A stretch of 64,000 bases of DNA, taken from Cycas panzhihuaensis (taxonomy: Eukaryota; Cycadophyta). Positions 1-12,689 of the stretch are shown piece by piece. The DNA lies in the NCBI GenBank assembly GCA_023213395.1, contig CM041465.1, positions 62,131,741 through 62,195,740 on the forward strand, written 5' to 3'. Within the stretch, counting starts at the first letter, position 1. Each line of letters opens with the position of its first letter. The position numbers and the translations under genes were made by a program. The notes below the pieces were generated by a model that made no database searches, was not told the origin of the DNA, and saw only the letters and a list, made by a program, of their open reading frames with translations.

Positions 1-23
1 GACAAGTAGGAGAGGAAGTTATG

Positions 24-1313
24 CTACAAGGATGAATCAACTAAGTCCTCCAAACAGGGCTGGAACTGATGGGCTTTCAAAACTCTGAGCCCGTCAATCA
101 AACAATTGTCGTCAGGGAGTGGATACCACACATTCTCAGAGATGTTAAAGGCCAATAATATATTTGTGGGGTTGGTCTGTGTGGAGAAGCAAATGATATC
201 TCCATGTACAATTACATCGAAATCACACCAATATCTTGTGAAGCCTCCTCCAACAATGTACCTCTTCAAAATCTGAGGTGGCATGCGCGAGATTTCCTGC
301 CACGTAGCCTCGGAGTCCATGAACTCAAGCGCCCACACTGTCGGACCTTGGGAGTTATCGTGCAATGGCAGGCCTACCACGAGAAGCCTGCCTCCGCTTT
401 CAGCAATGATCGGAAATTTCACTTGGGGTAATTTGACGTGCATGCTATTAACGCAGCCTCTTACCCTCACCTTAATGCTACGCCTGCTATGGTAAACTTG
501 GAAAGGGTCCCACAACCGCTTCTGCATATCGAAAAAATACATTCCATCCATATATCTATAATCGAAACACAGATACAATATACCGTTACAAACTGTGGAT
601 TTATTGAAATACTGCCACTGCCGTGGATTTGTTGGAACGTCGAAGAGAGTCCACTCATCCGTAGAGGAATCATATATTGCCATGGCTCTTGGATTCCGCA
701 CTGTTCCTTTGTATCCGATGCCGATTACAATGATTTTGTATTGCGTTTTCATACAGTTTGATCTGTCAATGACAATGTTCATCAGGGGAACGACTTTTGT
801 CCTCACATCGACGGGTGGGAGTAGTTTCCATTTTCTGAGCACGGGATTGCACACGAAATAATCAAATGTTCCATAAGAGTGTTGTACGATTCCGCACACC
901 AATCCACCTGCAGAAGCCTTCACGCATACCTTGTGAAAGGGCAAGCAATTGGAGAGGGATATCGAACGAGTATACCACCTATTGGAAGTGGAATCGTATA
1001 TCCAGAATGCTTGATTCCCTAATTCAAGAAATGTAAGCAATGTTGGATTTGGCGAATGTCCACACACACTCTGTAAACGCCTCGTGAAGAGAAACTCTTT
1101 TGATAAAATAATTTCTTTCCATTTCTTACACACTGCTTGAAATGTTACCAATGACCGAACGGGTAGAAGGCTCAGCAATATTTCCACCAAATCTCCGGCA
1201 ACATCACTACACATCGCCGCATCCATCGGTGGAACCACAGCATCCATATCGTCAATGGCCTGCAGACACAATTTTGACCGGCACCTGCTATAATCGGATA
1301 TGGCACTTGGCAA
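24..1313 (-). CDS. F-box protein with kelch/FBA-like C-terminal half (single exon, 429 aa)
   Basis: The only long, uninterrupted host ORF here. Residues about 38-80 form an F-box: an acidic start (DLVEILLSLLP), then VRSL and VCKKWKEII with the conserved Trp of helix 3. F-box proteins bind Skp1 and present substrates to an SCF ubiquitin ligase. The rest has kelch/F-box-associated features: repeated Tyr/Phe-Asp-x-x-x-x-x-Trp blades such as IYDSTSNRW, IYDSSTDEW, FFDMQKRLW and FNISENVW. Length (about 430 aa) and architecture fit the plant F-box/kelch group that includes Arabidopsis At5g15710 (family resemblance from memory). The first ATG gives 22 extra residues; the Met at about residue 23 (MDAVVPPMDA, codon near 1247) is an alternative start closer to the F-box. 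No intron is needed. Substrate unknown. The gene lies directly beside a large transposon nest. Confidence 0.87.
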   Translation of the reverse strand: MPSAISDYSRCRSKLCLQAIDDMDAVVPPMDAAMCSDVAGDLVEILLSLLPVRSLVTFQAVCKKWKEIILSKEFLFTRRLQSVCGHSPNPTLLTFLELGNQAFWIYDSTSNRWYTRSISLSNCLPFHKVCVKASAGGLVCGIVQHSYGTFDYFVCNPVLRKWKLLPPVDVRTKVVPLMNIVIDRSNCMKTQYKIIVIGIGYKGTVRNPRAMAIYDSSTDEWTLFDVPTNPRQWQYFNKSTVCNGILYLCFDYRYMDGMYFFDMQKRLWDPFQVYHSRRSIKVRVRGCVNSMHVKLPQVKFPIIAESGGRLLVVGLPLHDNSQGPTVWALEFMDSEATWQEISRMPPQILKRYIVGGGFTRYWCDFDVIVHGDIICFSTQTNPTNILLAFNISENVWYPLPDDNCLIDGLRVLKAHQFQPCLEDLVDSSL

Positions 1314-2371
1314 TTAACGCAATTTATTCTATAATAAATAGGTCTCGATTTTCAACATTTGAGTATATCTTAAATTATGGCCCGACTTTCTATCATACCG
1401 TCGTACCATGGGGTCAACTCACATTTTGGCTCACGGTCGTAAAATTTATAGCATAAAGAAAATCACCGATGGTCAGGTACTTTGAGAAAAAGCATGCAAA
1501 ATTTCCAGCGAAAGCTCGAACTAAATATTCCAATTTCAACAAACATAGTCCAAGATAAATTTGATTATGAAATTTTCCTTCCGGAACAAAAGTGCAACAT
1601 GCCACATACACTCTATTGAGATTTTATCAATCAATTTAAATGCATTCCAGACCACTAAAGAGTCTTCACAAAAGTGAACTCAGGCCAAGCCTCTTAGTGA
1701 GGAGATTACCCTCTACATTAGAGAGAAACTATTAGTCCATAAGTTGTATTATCTTAACAATCTAAATCCTTAATCAAAGTTATGAAAGCTTAAACATTTT
1801 ATGGCAAAATTTGCCCCTTATTTACAATCTGTAAGGTATAATTTTGAATAAGGACAAAATAAGGTCTCATACTTCTACTCCTCTTTACCACATCTTCAAT
1901 TAGCCAATATCTCCTCTACAAGACCCTCAATTGCGTCGAAAAGCCCTAACGAAGGTTAGACATTGAGAAAAAATAATTGTATTCACACTGGTCAAAATCC
2001 AACTTGTCCAAGAATCTTATCTCTAAGGATGACTAAATTGGCCATATAAGATGGTTGCTCTACCAAAGAAGTATATGAAGTATGAACTACTTTATTGCAC
2101 TAAATTACACTCAAATTATTATTTTAATAGAGAAAGATCTATTGAATGTTAACTTTAAAGATATTCTCCGATAGTAACATGCATGGATACTCATTCTCTA
2201 TGATGCACAATTTCACCGATAATTATTTCATTGTTGAAGTTGGTAGACTCAATCTTCTGGATCTCTGAGAGTGTAAAGCTTTTGTTACAAAATTCTAATC
2301 TATCACTAGGTCAATCTAAGGATCAAACGATTTCATATCTTTATTGTATATGATCAATCTAAGGATCAAAC
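1314..2371. other. 5' flank of the F-box gene, no gene seen
   Basis: AT-rich DNA upstream of the minus-strand F-box gene. A TATA-like stretch (minus strand CTATTTATTATAG, about 1328-1342) lies only 15-30 bases from the first ATG. That would suit transcription starting so that the downstream Met is used, but it is weak evidence. No ORF in this interval resembles a protein family. Confidence 0.4.
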
Positions 2372-2383
2372 GATTTCATATCT
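2311..2383. repeat. Short direct repeat, 30 bp twice, 43 bp apart
   Basis: The 30 bases at 2311-2340 recur exactly at 2354-2383 (TCAATCTAAGGATCAAACG...). The second copy ends where homology to the R2 repeat begins, so this may be a junction footprint. Confidence 0.85.
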
Positions 2384-4810
2384 CATCATAAATTAATTAT
2401 CTAATACATGTTGTTTATTTGAATAGTGCTTTCTCTTGACTCACTCAACTAATGCAATCTCAGCCCCTTCAAAACCTCTGTATTTGATGTATGAAGCTTT
2501 TTCCTATGAAGAAAGAGTTCACAAAAGAAAAGAGCAACACATATTTGGTCTACATAAGAGATTAAGATTAACAAAGTACTCTTAGAGTTGCTAAACAAAT
2601 GATAACATCTTCCCCTTGATCCTTTAATAAAATGGTCATTAAGAAACATATATTCTTTGGCCTTAGGCGCAAGTGGATAGAATTTATAAATGCACTCAAT
2701 CTTATCCACAAGATGTTTTATTTCTAATGAGTTCATAAGAATAGACCCTTATTTATTGCATGGGCAATTTCAATCCATGTGACATATGAAGAGGAATATA
2801 CCCAAGTGGAACAATGTTGTCATGAAAAGATATAGTTAGATCTAGTAGTTGGGGATGTCCAAGTGATCTGAAAGAATGCCAGATAAATCTATTATGTGAT
2901 ATCTTTGTTAATCTCTCTCTTTGAAAGATTGAAATTTAAGTTACCAAGGGAGATTCACGCAGGAGAAAGTTTATTGATAAAAATATTTAACAGTCTATAA
3001 TAAATTACAAAGTTCAACATACCACCCTATCGATCCATTATTAAGATTGGATTGAGCTATGCCATGTGAAGAGTGAAGTGACAAACATGTACATCTTCTT
3101 CTCCATATAGAAAAATATCCCATACATATGACCCTATGTATATCAGTGACAATCCCAAAGATGGATGTTATCATAAGACGGTGCACCCTAATCTTTTCTT
3201 ACGTAATAGAATGAGGAATAATAATTTTACCTTATATGTTCCTAGACATCATAATGTCTTGCACTTTTTTAATGTACATCAAATCTATTAAGGATAAACT
3301 AACCACATACCTTAGCACTAATAAGGACATATAAGCTTGGTCAAAGTATTAAAAACCATTGCTTCCATACATATGCTCTCAAGATACATATGGAAACACT
3401 CTCTGCAAAAGAAAGCATGAAACATACACTTTACAAAGTCTAGTTTATCATGATGGTTATATATTAAAGATGAGACAAGTGAACTATATCCCTAGGTCTA
3501 TGTTACTTGAAACTCTAATTTCCTTAATGAGTCCAAATTTTTGAAACTCAAAAATTTAGAAATACCTTAAAAACTTTGACAAAAGCTCTGTAGGAAAAAA
3601 ATCGGATCTTTTTATTTCCTAGAAATATACCCTTGACATTTTAAGCTAGAAAGTATACTTTTAGTTATGTTTCTAATTGAAATTTTCCACGTGTATGGTT
3701 TACAAAGAAGGAGACCCTCTTTTAATAAACACCCTTACTAAAAAGTATTAAAGTAACATATAAATTTTAAAAGAGTAATAAAATTAATTATTAAAATTAT
3801 TACTCTATACAATTAGATCCTTGATTTTAATCAATTCAATAAGAGGCACACTGATAGTGATCAAGCCTTGATCCTGATTACTATAATAGAGATCTAGTAG
3901 TAGCTATGCCTCACCTGTAGGATTATCCATTTACTTCACATAGGGAATGGAAGGGTATCCCATAGTTTTACTCTGTGTAGAAAAAGGGAGGTTATCCATT
4001 TCTTGAGTGTAGTGAAGGGAAGCGCATGATCTTGCTAACTTCTAATGAAAGTGATAATGGAGATAGAGCAAAGTTGGTAAAAAGACATTTCAATCTATAT
4101 CCGAACTATTTTTTAAAACATTAACATAGTTTCCTTTGATAGGTGGTGTTGAATAACACGGGGGGTTTTTAGCCCCAAAATATATATTGAAGAGGTAGTT
4201 AGGAGCCTACCTCAACCTCTAAATGTAAATTATAATAAAAAATAAAAAATTTAAAATAAAATAGTATTACCTTATCAAAGTGATAGTTGGCATGTTCCCA
4301 AGATCCATTTGCACATATATATGTAATGAACATTAGTCCCAACATTCTCCCCTATAATGCTCATTACATACAAATTAAGTTTTTCTTTAAATTTGTGAAA
4401 ATTGAACTTCAAGAAAACTTTAAGAGAGAAATTAAGTGTCTATTTTCTTGCTTTGTTACCATCCCACATTATTATCCTTAGAATGTAATCCTCTTTAATG
4501 ATGTGTGGTTTAAATGGTTTCTAATCTTGTGTTAGTATGACAAGGTTAACTTGATTTGAATGAGTAGGCATGGCTTCACTAAGATCCATATCTTCTTTAA
4601 CTTTTATCTTATTAGAGTCAATTTAATTAGACGTACATACAACATCGTCAAATGTGATAATGTGATCATCAATTTTATTAGAGTCATTGATTGTGCATAT
4701 AACATTAACCAATTCAACAGTGTAATTCTGCTCTAACATCTGTTCCACATGTGAATATAATGTCATCTAATGTATAAAAAATTCTAAGGCGTCTTATGTA
4801 GTTTTAGACG
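2372..4810. repeat. Repeat R1: first collinear copy of an AT-rich repeat
   Basis: From about 2372 to about 4810 this aligns by eye, in order and in the same orientation, with 18183-19158 continued at 33954-35437 (R2). Shared landmarks include the block at 2400-2470, the block at 2995-3240, the block at 3360-3540, TAAGAGGCA near 3840 and the X LTR at 4052-4344. No coding sequence was recognised. Its own class is unknown; it may be a decayed large retrotransposon or a duplicated intergenic segment. Confidence 0.75.
4052..4344 (-). mobile_element. LTR-like block X, 3' LTR type
   Basis: On the minus strand it starts TGTTGGGACTAATG and ends with TATCTCCATTATCA, so it has TG...CA ends. Just 5' of it on that strand is a purine-rich run (ATAGGGGAGAA, at 4345-4355), as a polypurine tract would be. 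The same block occurs at 14385-14706 and 34652-34988. The microsatellite in the other copies is only a short ATATATAT here. Confidence 0.6.
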
Positions 4811-5229
4811 TGGTCATTTCACTTATACTAGTGAATATAGTGTTATCTAATGTACAAAAAATTAAGGTTAAAGCCTTATTATCTTTTCTCATATTTTTTT
4901 TTAAAACTTAGTTCATCTTCTAAGTAACTATTCTTACAAACATCCAAGGATCATTTGCAATAAAATATGATTTCATTACTTTACTCTAAACTTAAAAATT
5001 AGTTCCATTGAATATGGGAAAACTTTTGTTACCAAGATTCATTGCCATTTTATAAAAGACTTTAATACATGAACTAAAAGAGATATGCTCTTAATGTTCA
5101 AATAGGATTCCTTTTAACCTCAAATGAAAAATAACTTAAAAAACACAATATAACTCCTTTCACATGAACTTTCAAATAGATACTAATATTGATTCCTTCT
5201 TAATGAGTAAGGAAGATAACTTGATAATG

Positions 5230-5298
<69 letters not shown>

Positions 5299-6250
5299 AT
5301 GAAATTAATATGAAATGAATGCACCCCTTTGAAATGAAGAAAATATAAATCAATTTTTTTTTTTGAAATGATATAATATAAGGCTTAGGACAATGAACAA
5401 CTTGAAATACAATAATCTCTTTTCAAATGAAATCAAATCAATGAGATTCCTTGTTAACACATAAAAGAAGGTAACTAAGGATTGAAAATGAACTCTATCT
5501 CTTTAAAATAAACTTAATATAAGATAAGACACCTTATTGAATTAAAAAATATATAACATAATCAAGCTTTCATAATGACTCAAATGAGCTTCTAAAAAGG
5601 AAATGATCTTATACACATGTAATGGGATACAATCTAAATATACTTTTAGATTTACTAAAGTGAACATTAAAAAATAAACTTTAGTAAAGAGATAAATGAT
5701 CAATGATGAGCAAGGAAAAGACCTATTATGGACTCCAATATATAAAAGAATAAACTGAAAATAAATAAGTAATAAATATGACTTTATATGATCCTTTTCT
5801 AATCTATAAAAAGATGCAAAGTATGCTTTGAATATACCCTTGAAATATGCACTTTTATTTGACCTTGAATTCAATTCAAAAGTATCATTTTAAAAAGGTA
5901 AATTGACTCAAAAAATAAATGAAATAGGCTTGATATGAGTTTAAACTTAATGTAAATGAAACATAAAATAAAATAACAACTTTAAAAATAGAGTTATTAA
6001 GAGTTAAATAGCACTAATTTGAAGAATTTGCTTTCAAAGTTCTCCATTTTCTTTACGAGTCTAAAATATAATAAAAAGGCTACAAATATCAATTGTGAGC
6101 TCATAAAATCAAGTACAATGTTCAAATATGGATTGAGAATATAATAATATGTAAATAAGCCAAGATAGAATCAAAACTTAGTTCAAAATATTTGAAAAAT
6201 GGTCAAACTAGGGTTAACTAGAAGAGCTAAATTTACTTGCCTTAAAACTC
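4345..6250. other. AT-rich interior between X LTR and Cop-A, no gene seen
   Basis: Probably the inside of the element bounded by the X LTRs at 4052-4344 and 14385-14706. Up to about 4810 it is shared with R2; beyond that it is unique in this window. Short ORFs (for example minus 5542-5874) have biased, low-complexity translations and no recognisable domain. Confidence 0.4.
5232..5295. repeat. (AT)n microsatellite, 64 bp
   Basis: An uninterrupted AT dinucleotide run of about 32 units. Confidence 0.97.
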
Positions 6251-6642
6251 TGTAAGTATTGAACTCTAATGTTATCATTTACTATGTATATATAATTAAT
6301 TTTGTTTGTCTTATTACCAAAGTTGGTTGACTTGGCCAACTATCAAAATCAACGAACTCCTCTCCTATTTATTCTAGAATCTTTCATACATTGTCTGGCT
6401 GGAAGATTTGGGAGGTAACATTATATTGGTGTGTAGGTAGAAGGTTAGTATGAGAGGGAGGATGAGATCATCAACCTGTTTAAATATGTAATTATTATTA
6501 TTATAATATTATTACTAGTTTTGAGGTGGTTTTTTATCCTCTAAAAGGGTTTTCCACTTGTCAAATCCGGTGCACCTACTTAGGGTTTTGAATGGTTCTT
6601 TCATCTATATTTAATTCATATTTGTGTACCCTCTCTCCAATA
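6251..6642 (+). repeat. Cop-A 5' LTR (392 bp)
   Basis: Starts TGTAAGTATT and aligns end to end with 12690-13081. The terminal CA has become TA here (6641-6642). Confidence 0.93.
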
Positions 6643-6654
6643 TGGTATCAAAGC
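6643..6654 (+). other. Cop-A primer binding site (tRNA-iMet)
   Basis: TGGTATCAAAGC follows the LTR directly. It is one base off the usual plant initiator-Met primer site TGGTATCAGAGC, which Cop-B, Cop-C and Cop-E keep. Confidence 0.9.
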
Positions 6655-8659
6655 TAGAAGTACTACCACTCTGAAATTTGATCATAGTGTGTTGAGCAAT
6701 AAAGGACATCTTCAATTATTATGGAAATGTCCTTATTTCTTCTATATGTCTTTTAATACATTAATGCAATAACAGAAGAGGGTTGCTAAGCATCCTTCCC
6801 AGAAACCCTTCGCGATGGATGAGTTTAACTATTATTGTTGATTATACTTCGGAGGCAGAACCATTGGAGGGGCCTACTGGTAATACCCCTAAGGAGGGAG
6901 GTAACCTTATTGAGGGTAGGCCTATCTTGCACTAGGATATCTGGTACCATAACTACTAGCATTCACCTACAACAAAGCTCATGAAGAAGATGATGATGAC
7001 GACGACGAGCATGCGAAACTTCATCATTAGGACACTACTATAGTCAGTTTCATGCAGTATCTGAACTTGCTCATCCAAAAATAGAGAACTGTAGCACATG
7101 AGATTACTGCATTAGAATACTTTCTTTCTCATCCCAAAGCTTGGATAGAGCAAAGATTGTTTTGATGTTGGCGTAACCGTTCCAAAGGAGTGTCTCAAGG
7201 CATTAAAAATTTTTATTTGCAGAGACCACATAGATTTGGGCATTACTTTGATGTATGCAAATAAGCTTTATATATCCAATTTATCCAATAAAGAACTACA
7301 AACATATGTAAGTGAGTTGACTAGTCAATTAAGGCATGAAATTGAGGCTCAAGTCAAGGCTCAAATCATGGAAGAACAAGGAGATTTTCAAAAGACGACA
7401 AGATTAGAGAACTCCATGGAACTAGAGGCTAAAGCATCCATTGTCTAAATGGTGTCTCCCAATCATAGTAGATGCTAAAACATAACTGAGCAATATACTT
7501 TGAAACTAGTTCTGATAAGTGCCATTAATCCACACTCCACCGCCTTACAAGCATCCTCTGTTCATGTTCCTCATGCGCCTCACTACTAGAGAAGATGCCA
7601 ATGAAGCATACCATTATCTGAGGTGATGCTCATACCATTACCAGAGACGATGCTCATGCTATTACCAGAAGGCGATGCTTCAGTCATTACTAGGGACAAT
7701 ATTTAAGCGGTTGTTAACCTGTAGACAGGGATAAGATAATTCAAAACCCTAATACTTAGGGCTAAAATCATTTGTTTTATTACATTTGGGTGGACCTTAA
7801 ATGATTAAACAATAAACTTTTCTTGTGCTATTAAATTTCATTAAAATATACTCTATTTAGATTATGGGTCCATTAGCCCCCTAACCCGCCAGCACCCTGG
7901 TCACATTAATTTTTAATATGACTACGATTTTATCTTAAAAGGGGCTTAAACTTTGAATTCATTATTTATTTCTTCATTTTTTAAATATTTTTAAGCAAAA
8001 AAGGGGTACTTGTGCTTTTTTCCCCATAACTTCTTCATATGGAGTTAAAATCCAATTCCAGAAGAAGTGTCAGATTCTTAACTCAGTCACGAATATTTTG
8101 ACTGATCTCTCAAGACTTTTTTATGCCTTTTTTATCAGTAGATTCTTTTTCAAAGTTAAGACTTCTTTGTTGACCAGGTAAGTTTAGGTATGTTTCTTTA
8201 ACCCTTAATTTTCTCTATATCTTTGTCGTAATTTAATAAATAATTGATTATTTTCTTAATTCATTAAGTAATAACATTATTTATTTATGTGTTTCTTTAT
8301 GAATTCATGAACTTTCTTAAACTATTATTTTCACTTATAAATGAAGTTATTAACGTACAATATTTATTTGCTTCACTTTATATTATGGCACTAATATATT
8401 ATTGTCTTATTCTTGAATTTTTTTTTTTACATAAATTCCTGATTAAAAATCTTATATTTCTTGATGAATGACTATTAAATTTTTAATAAAATTATTTTCT
8501 GTCAATAGAAAAGTAACTTAATGATCATTTTATTATTTAGTATTTATCAATAATTTTATTTTTGTGATTTATTCATTGTATTCACCTAGTTTTAAAGGTC
8601 ATAACCTCTTCACTTTTCCTCGAAGAGAATCTCTAATCATTATTTTTTTAATTCCCAAT
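6655..8659 (+). other. Cop-A long leader between primer site and gag
   Basis: About 2 kb without retroviral-type coding sequence, as in Cop-B and Cop-C. A 70-codon ORF at 7236-7448 encodes a Glu/Gln-rich, probably helical stretch (LRHEIEAQVKAQIMEEQGDF) that I cannot assign; it may be a captured fragment. At 7604-7690 a short motif (GATGCTCAT...CATTACCAG) repeats two to three times. Runs such as AAAAGGGG occur near 7937 and 8000. Confidence 0.5.
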
Positions 8660-11600
8660 ATGGCACTTATGCCAGGAACAACCTCCTGTGTACTAATTCT
8701 AGTATTAACTGGCTCTAATTATGCCGACTAGAAAAATAGAATAACCCATCATCTTAAATAATAAAATATATGGTGATATGTCATAGGTGAGTTTCTGAAA
8801 CCTACAAAGGAAACATTAAAAACTTATATAATCTATCTGATGAACTGTGATGGAGCCCTAGGTACCATCCTATCCTCCCTCTCCCTAGCCATTAGTAGGC
8901 AGTTCTCTGAAACCGATAATCTAACCATTGTCTACAAAACTGTTAAGGAAAAGTACGACAAGGTTGATACACAACAATTAATTGTGTTAGAACAATAAAT
9001 GTATGATTCAAATTATAAAGATTTTTCTAAAGTTGAAGATTTCTTGTCTAAACTTCAAGTCATTAATAAAGACCTAGTAAATTATATTAAATCTTCTACA
9101 AAAGTAGGTGACAAAGAAGTCATTGTAACACATGCAAAAAATGATGATACACTTGTCTATCTTGTAATTAACAAACTACCAAAACATTTTAATCTTTTTA
9201 AAACTGCTAGGCAATAAGCATGACATCCACTAATTACTTTTGATCAATTAACGAATCAACTTATTGAACATCAAAACATGTTGATTTATATAGGAAAATT
9301 AAAAGATCCTTTATAGGCTCTTTTTCTTAAGTCACAATCATTTACTAAATCTAAACATCAAAATAACTATCATCATCATCTTTCCAAATTCCAAAAACCT
9401 CATAAAGGTTCATCCACTCAAAATAATTTTCATCATAACACTAAGTATTCTAGATTCTCTAAATCTCAAAATACCTCTAAATAATCATTTACAAAAAGGA
9501 ATACTGCCAATACTAATCCTAATTATAACATTAGTTATGCATATTATCATAAAAAGGGACACACCATTGATGTCTATAGGAATAGAATTACCTCTTAAGC
9601 CCAGAAGGCTTCTGAGGGGATCCAATCATGATCTAACAATTCTCATCATTCTCTAACTGCTTTTACAATAACGTTTTCAACACCAACCACTGAACCACCC
9701 TTGTGGATTCTTGATTCAAGTGCTTCCTATCACATGATGGGACACTAAGAATATTTCACTCCATATCAATCTGATTCAAACTCTAAAGAAGAGATATCTT
9801 TCAGGAGTGGAACCTAACTCAAAGTCAAAGGATCATGTGATGTTGCATTGAAAGATGGTTTAATTAAGGATGTATTTTATATTCCTAACTTATTACCTAA
9901 TCTTATTTCAATAAATCAAATTTGCCAGAAAGATCTCATTGTAGAGTTTTAGAAAGATAAGTTTATTGTCAAACAATTATTAAACAAATTTAGACTAATT
10001 GCCTGAAGACCTATAAATCACAAAATAGATCTTTACAACTGAATAAGTCTCCAATATTCTAAAACCAAAATTTTTAGTGCTTTTATAGTAAAATCGGACT
10101 CAGTTAGTAAGCTTTTGCATGCTATATTTGGTCATATGAGTTACGAAAAACTCTACTATCTAAGTAAGAATGATATGGTCCATGACTTACCTATAGTAAA
10201 AACTGTCTATGGTGTTTGTGAAGCTTGTAAAAAATAAAATAAATTCTACAATTAAAATCTTCATAATAGATAATTCTAAGGAATATATAAGAAATAATTT
10301 TACTAATTACTGCAAAAATTGTCGAATATAATTTCAACATTTTGTAGCATATACTCCTCAACAAAATGATATTGCTGAATGTAAAAATCATACACTTGTT
10401 GATATGACTAGATACATGTTACATGTAAACGTTCTTGACTTAAAGTTGTAGGTAGAAGTTATTGCTTGCTCCAACTATTTATTAAATAATTTACCATGTA
10501 AATCCCTACAAAATATCACGCTAGAGAAAAAATGATCTAGATGTAAACCTTATGTTAAACACTTAAGAATCTTTGGCAATGTTACTTAGGGACATGTTCC
10601 TAAAGAAAAATGCCAGAAACTTGATCCTAAAAGTTTCAAATACATCTTTATTGGTTACAGCAAAGAAAGCAAAGCTTACAAACTTTTAAATCTAACCATG
10701 TATAAAATTTTAATATTGCGTGATGTTATATTTGATGAAGAAGGCTCGTCATCAAAAATTCTTATATGGAACTTCTAGTTAAAAATTTGTTAACTAATAC
10801 TCACCTAATTGATCCCAATGACATTCAAGCTAATCTTGAATTAATTGAATTCTTATCTACTCAAGTTTAAAACTAGATTGTAAAAGAATCCACTACTTCT
10901 ACTACATCTAATCATCGTACTTCACTAAAACAACAAACTAATAATAACAAACAATCTATTTGGGCTTAGAAAACTCTTTCTGATGCTGGTTCTAATGCTG
11001 GTAATCCTTTGGATACTAAAAGAACACATTCATAAAAACTTCAGGCTAATTTTGCTCTAATGGCCAAAGTTATGGCCATTAATGATCCTAAAACTTTTAA
11101 ACAAGTAAGTAATAATCCTATATGGCAACAAGCCATGCAAGTTGAAATAGATACTCTTGAGAATAATTCAACTTGGTATTTAGTTACTCTACCTCTTTAA
11201 AAGAATATAATCAATTCTAAATGGGTTTATCAAACTAAGTTTAACTCTAAAAGTGTAGTTGAGAAACACAATGCTTGCTTAGTCACAAAAGGTTTCTCAC
11301 AGATTGATAGTATTGATTCTAATGAACCCTTTGCTCTAGTAGCTAAAATGAATATTATTAAGACTATTATAGTTCTAGTGGCTAAATTTGGTTGGGAAAT
11401 CCATCAGATGGATGTGAAAAGTGCCTTCTTAAATGGTGATATTAAAGAAGAAATCTACATGAATTAACCTCTTGGATTTGTTTGTCATACTAACCTTATT
11501 TGTAAATTACGAAAATCTATCTATGGCTTAAAACAAGGTCCTCAAGCTTAGTATATAAAAATAGATGATTATCTTATACAAAATGGATATACTAAATATA

Positions 11601-12631
11601 TTAGTAATCCTAATATCTACTTTAGATATGAAAATGATAATATTACTATCTTAATTCTCTATGTAGATGATATTATCATCACTGGATCCTTACTCTTCAA
11701 TATTCATAAATTAAAATAAATCTTAATAAATATATTTGAAAAGTCTGACTTAGGCCTTTTATATTATTTTCTAGGATTATAAATTTGTCAAACTGATTCT
11801 GAAATAATGATATCTCAACCTAAATATATTTTAGACTTAATCAAATAATTTAATATGGGAAATGCTAAATCAGCTCCAAATCCTTTACAATCAGGTATTA
11901 AATTATCTACTGATTATTCTACACCAATTTATGATCCCATAACATATCAACAACATATAGGTAGTCTCATTTATCTAACCCACACTCGTCTTGATATCTC
12001 CTATGCTATTACCTTATACTCCAGATATATGCAAAATCCTCATGAGTCTTATTGGAAAGTAGCTAAATGAATTTTAAGATACCTACAAGGCACAATATTC
12101 TATGGACCAACCTATAACTCTTTCAAGAATAACCTAAAATTAATAGGTTACAGAGATTCAAATTGGGAAAGAGACTCTGATGATTACAAATCTACTACTG
12201 GTTATGTTTTCCTTTTAGACTCTTCATCTATTACTTGGTCCAGTAAAAAGATACAAGCCTTAGCCTTATCGATAATTGAAGCTAAATATTGAGCTCTTAT
12301 TGAAGCCAGCAAATAATCACTCAGGATCAAATCTCTTTTAAGTGAGTTTTGTTTATTTCCTAACTCATCCATTGAACTTAATATTGATAATAAATGAGCC
12401 ATATCTATTGATAATAATCCAATTGCCTATTTAAGGACAAAACATATAGAATTACATCAACATTTTATAAGTAACCTTGTAAATAATGAAACTATTCATT
12501 TGTATTATTATCCTATAGATGTGTAGATTGTAGATATTCTCATAAATCTGTTGACTGAAATAAAGTTTTTAAAGCTTAGAGATTTATTGCAGATAAAAGC
12601 AGTCTCTATCAAAGAGGGATCAACATGCTGA
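8660..12631 (+). pseudogene. Cop-A gag-pol polyprotein remnant
   Basis: A single-frame gag-protease-integrase-RT-RNase H polyprotein with many stops. Gag starts at the ATG at 8660, matching the Cop-B start. The zinc knuckle is near 9535-9590, with the expected Cys positions read as Tyr (YYHKKGHTIDVY). The protease motif is degraded at about 9708-9745 (LDSSASYH, where active copies have DSGAS). GAG-pre-integrase and integrase cover about 10100-10800. RT is at about 11220-11870, with QMDVKSAFLNGD and LYVDDIIITGS, the YVDD core intact. RNase H follows at about 12070-12631. Stops such as TAA/TAG in EEIYMN*PLGF and KQGPQA* stand at positions where relatives have Gln or Trp. Confidence 0.9.
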
Positions 12632-12680
12632 AGACCCTTTTTTTATCTTCTATATCATATATTATACAAAAGATAGCATT

Positions 12681-12689
12681 AAAGGGGGA
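12681..12689 (+). other. Cop-A polypurine tract
   Basis: AAAGGGGGA lies immediately before the 3' LTR; it is the plus-strand priming site. Confidence 0.88.

Noticed and set aside
5542-5874. 110-codon minus-strand ORF, Phe/Tyr/Leu-rich
   Set aside because: AT-driven composition with no domain and no match to the other R copy.
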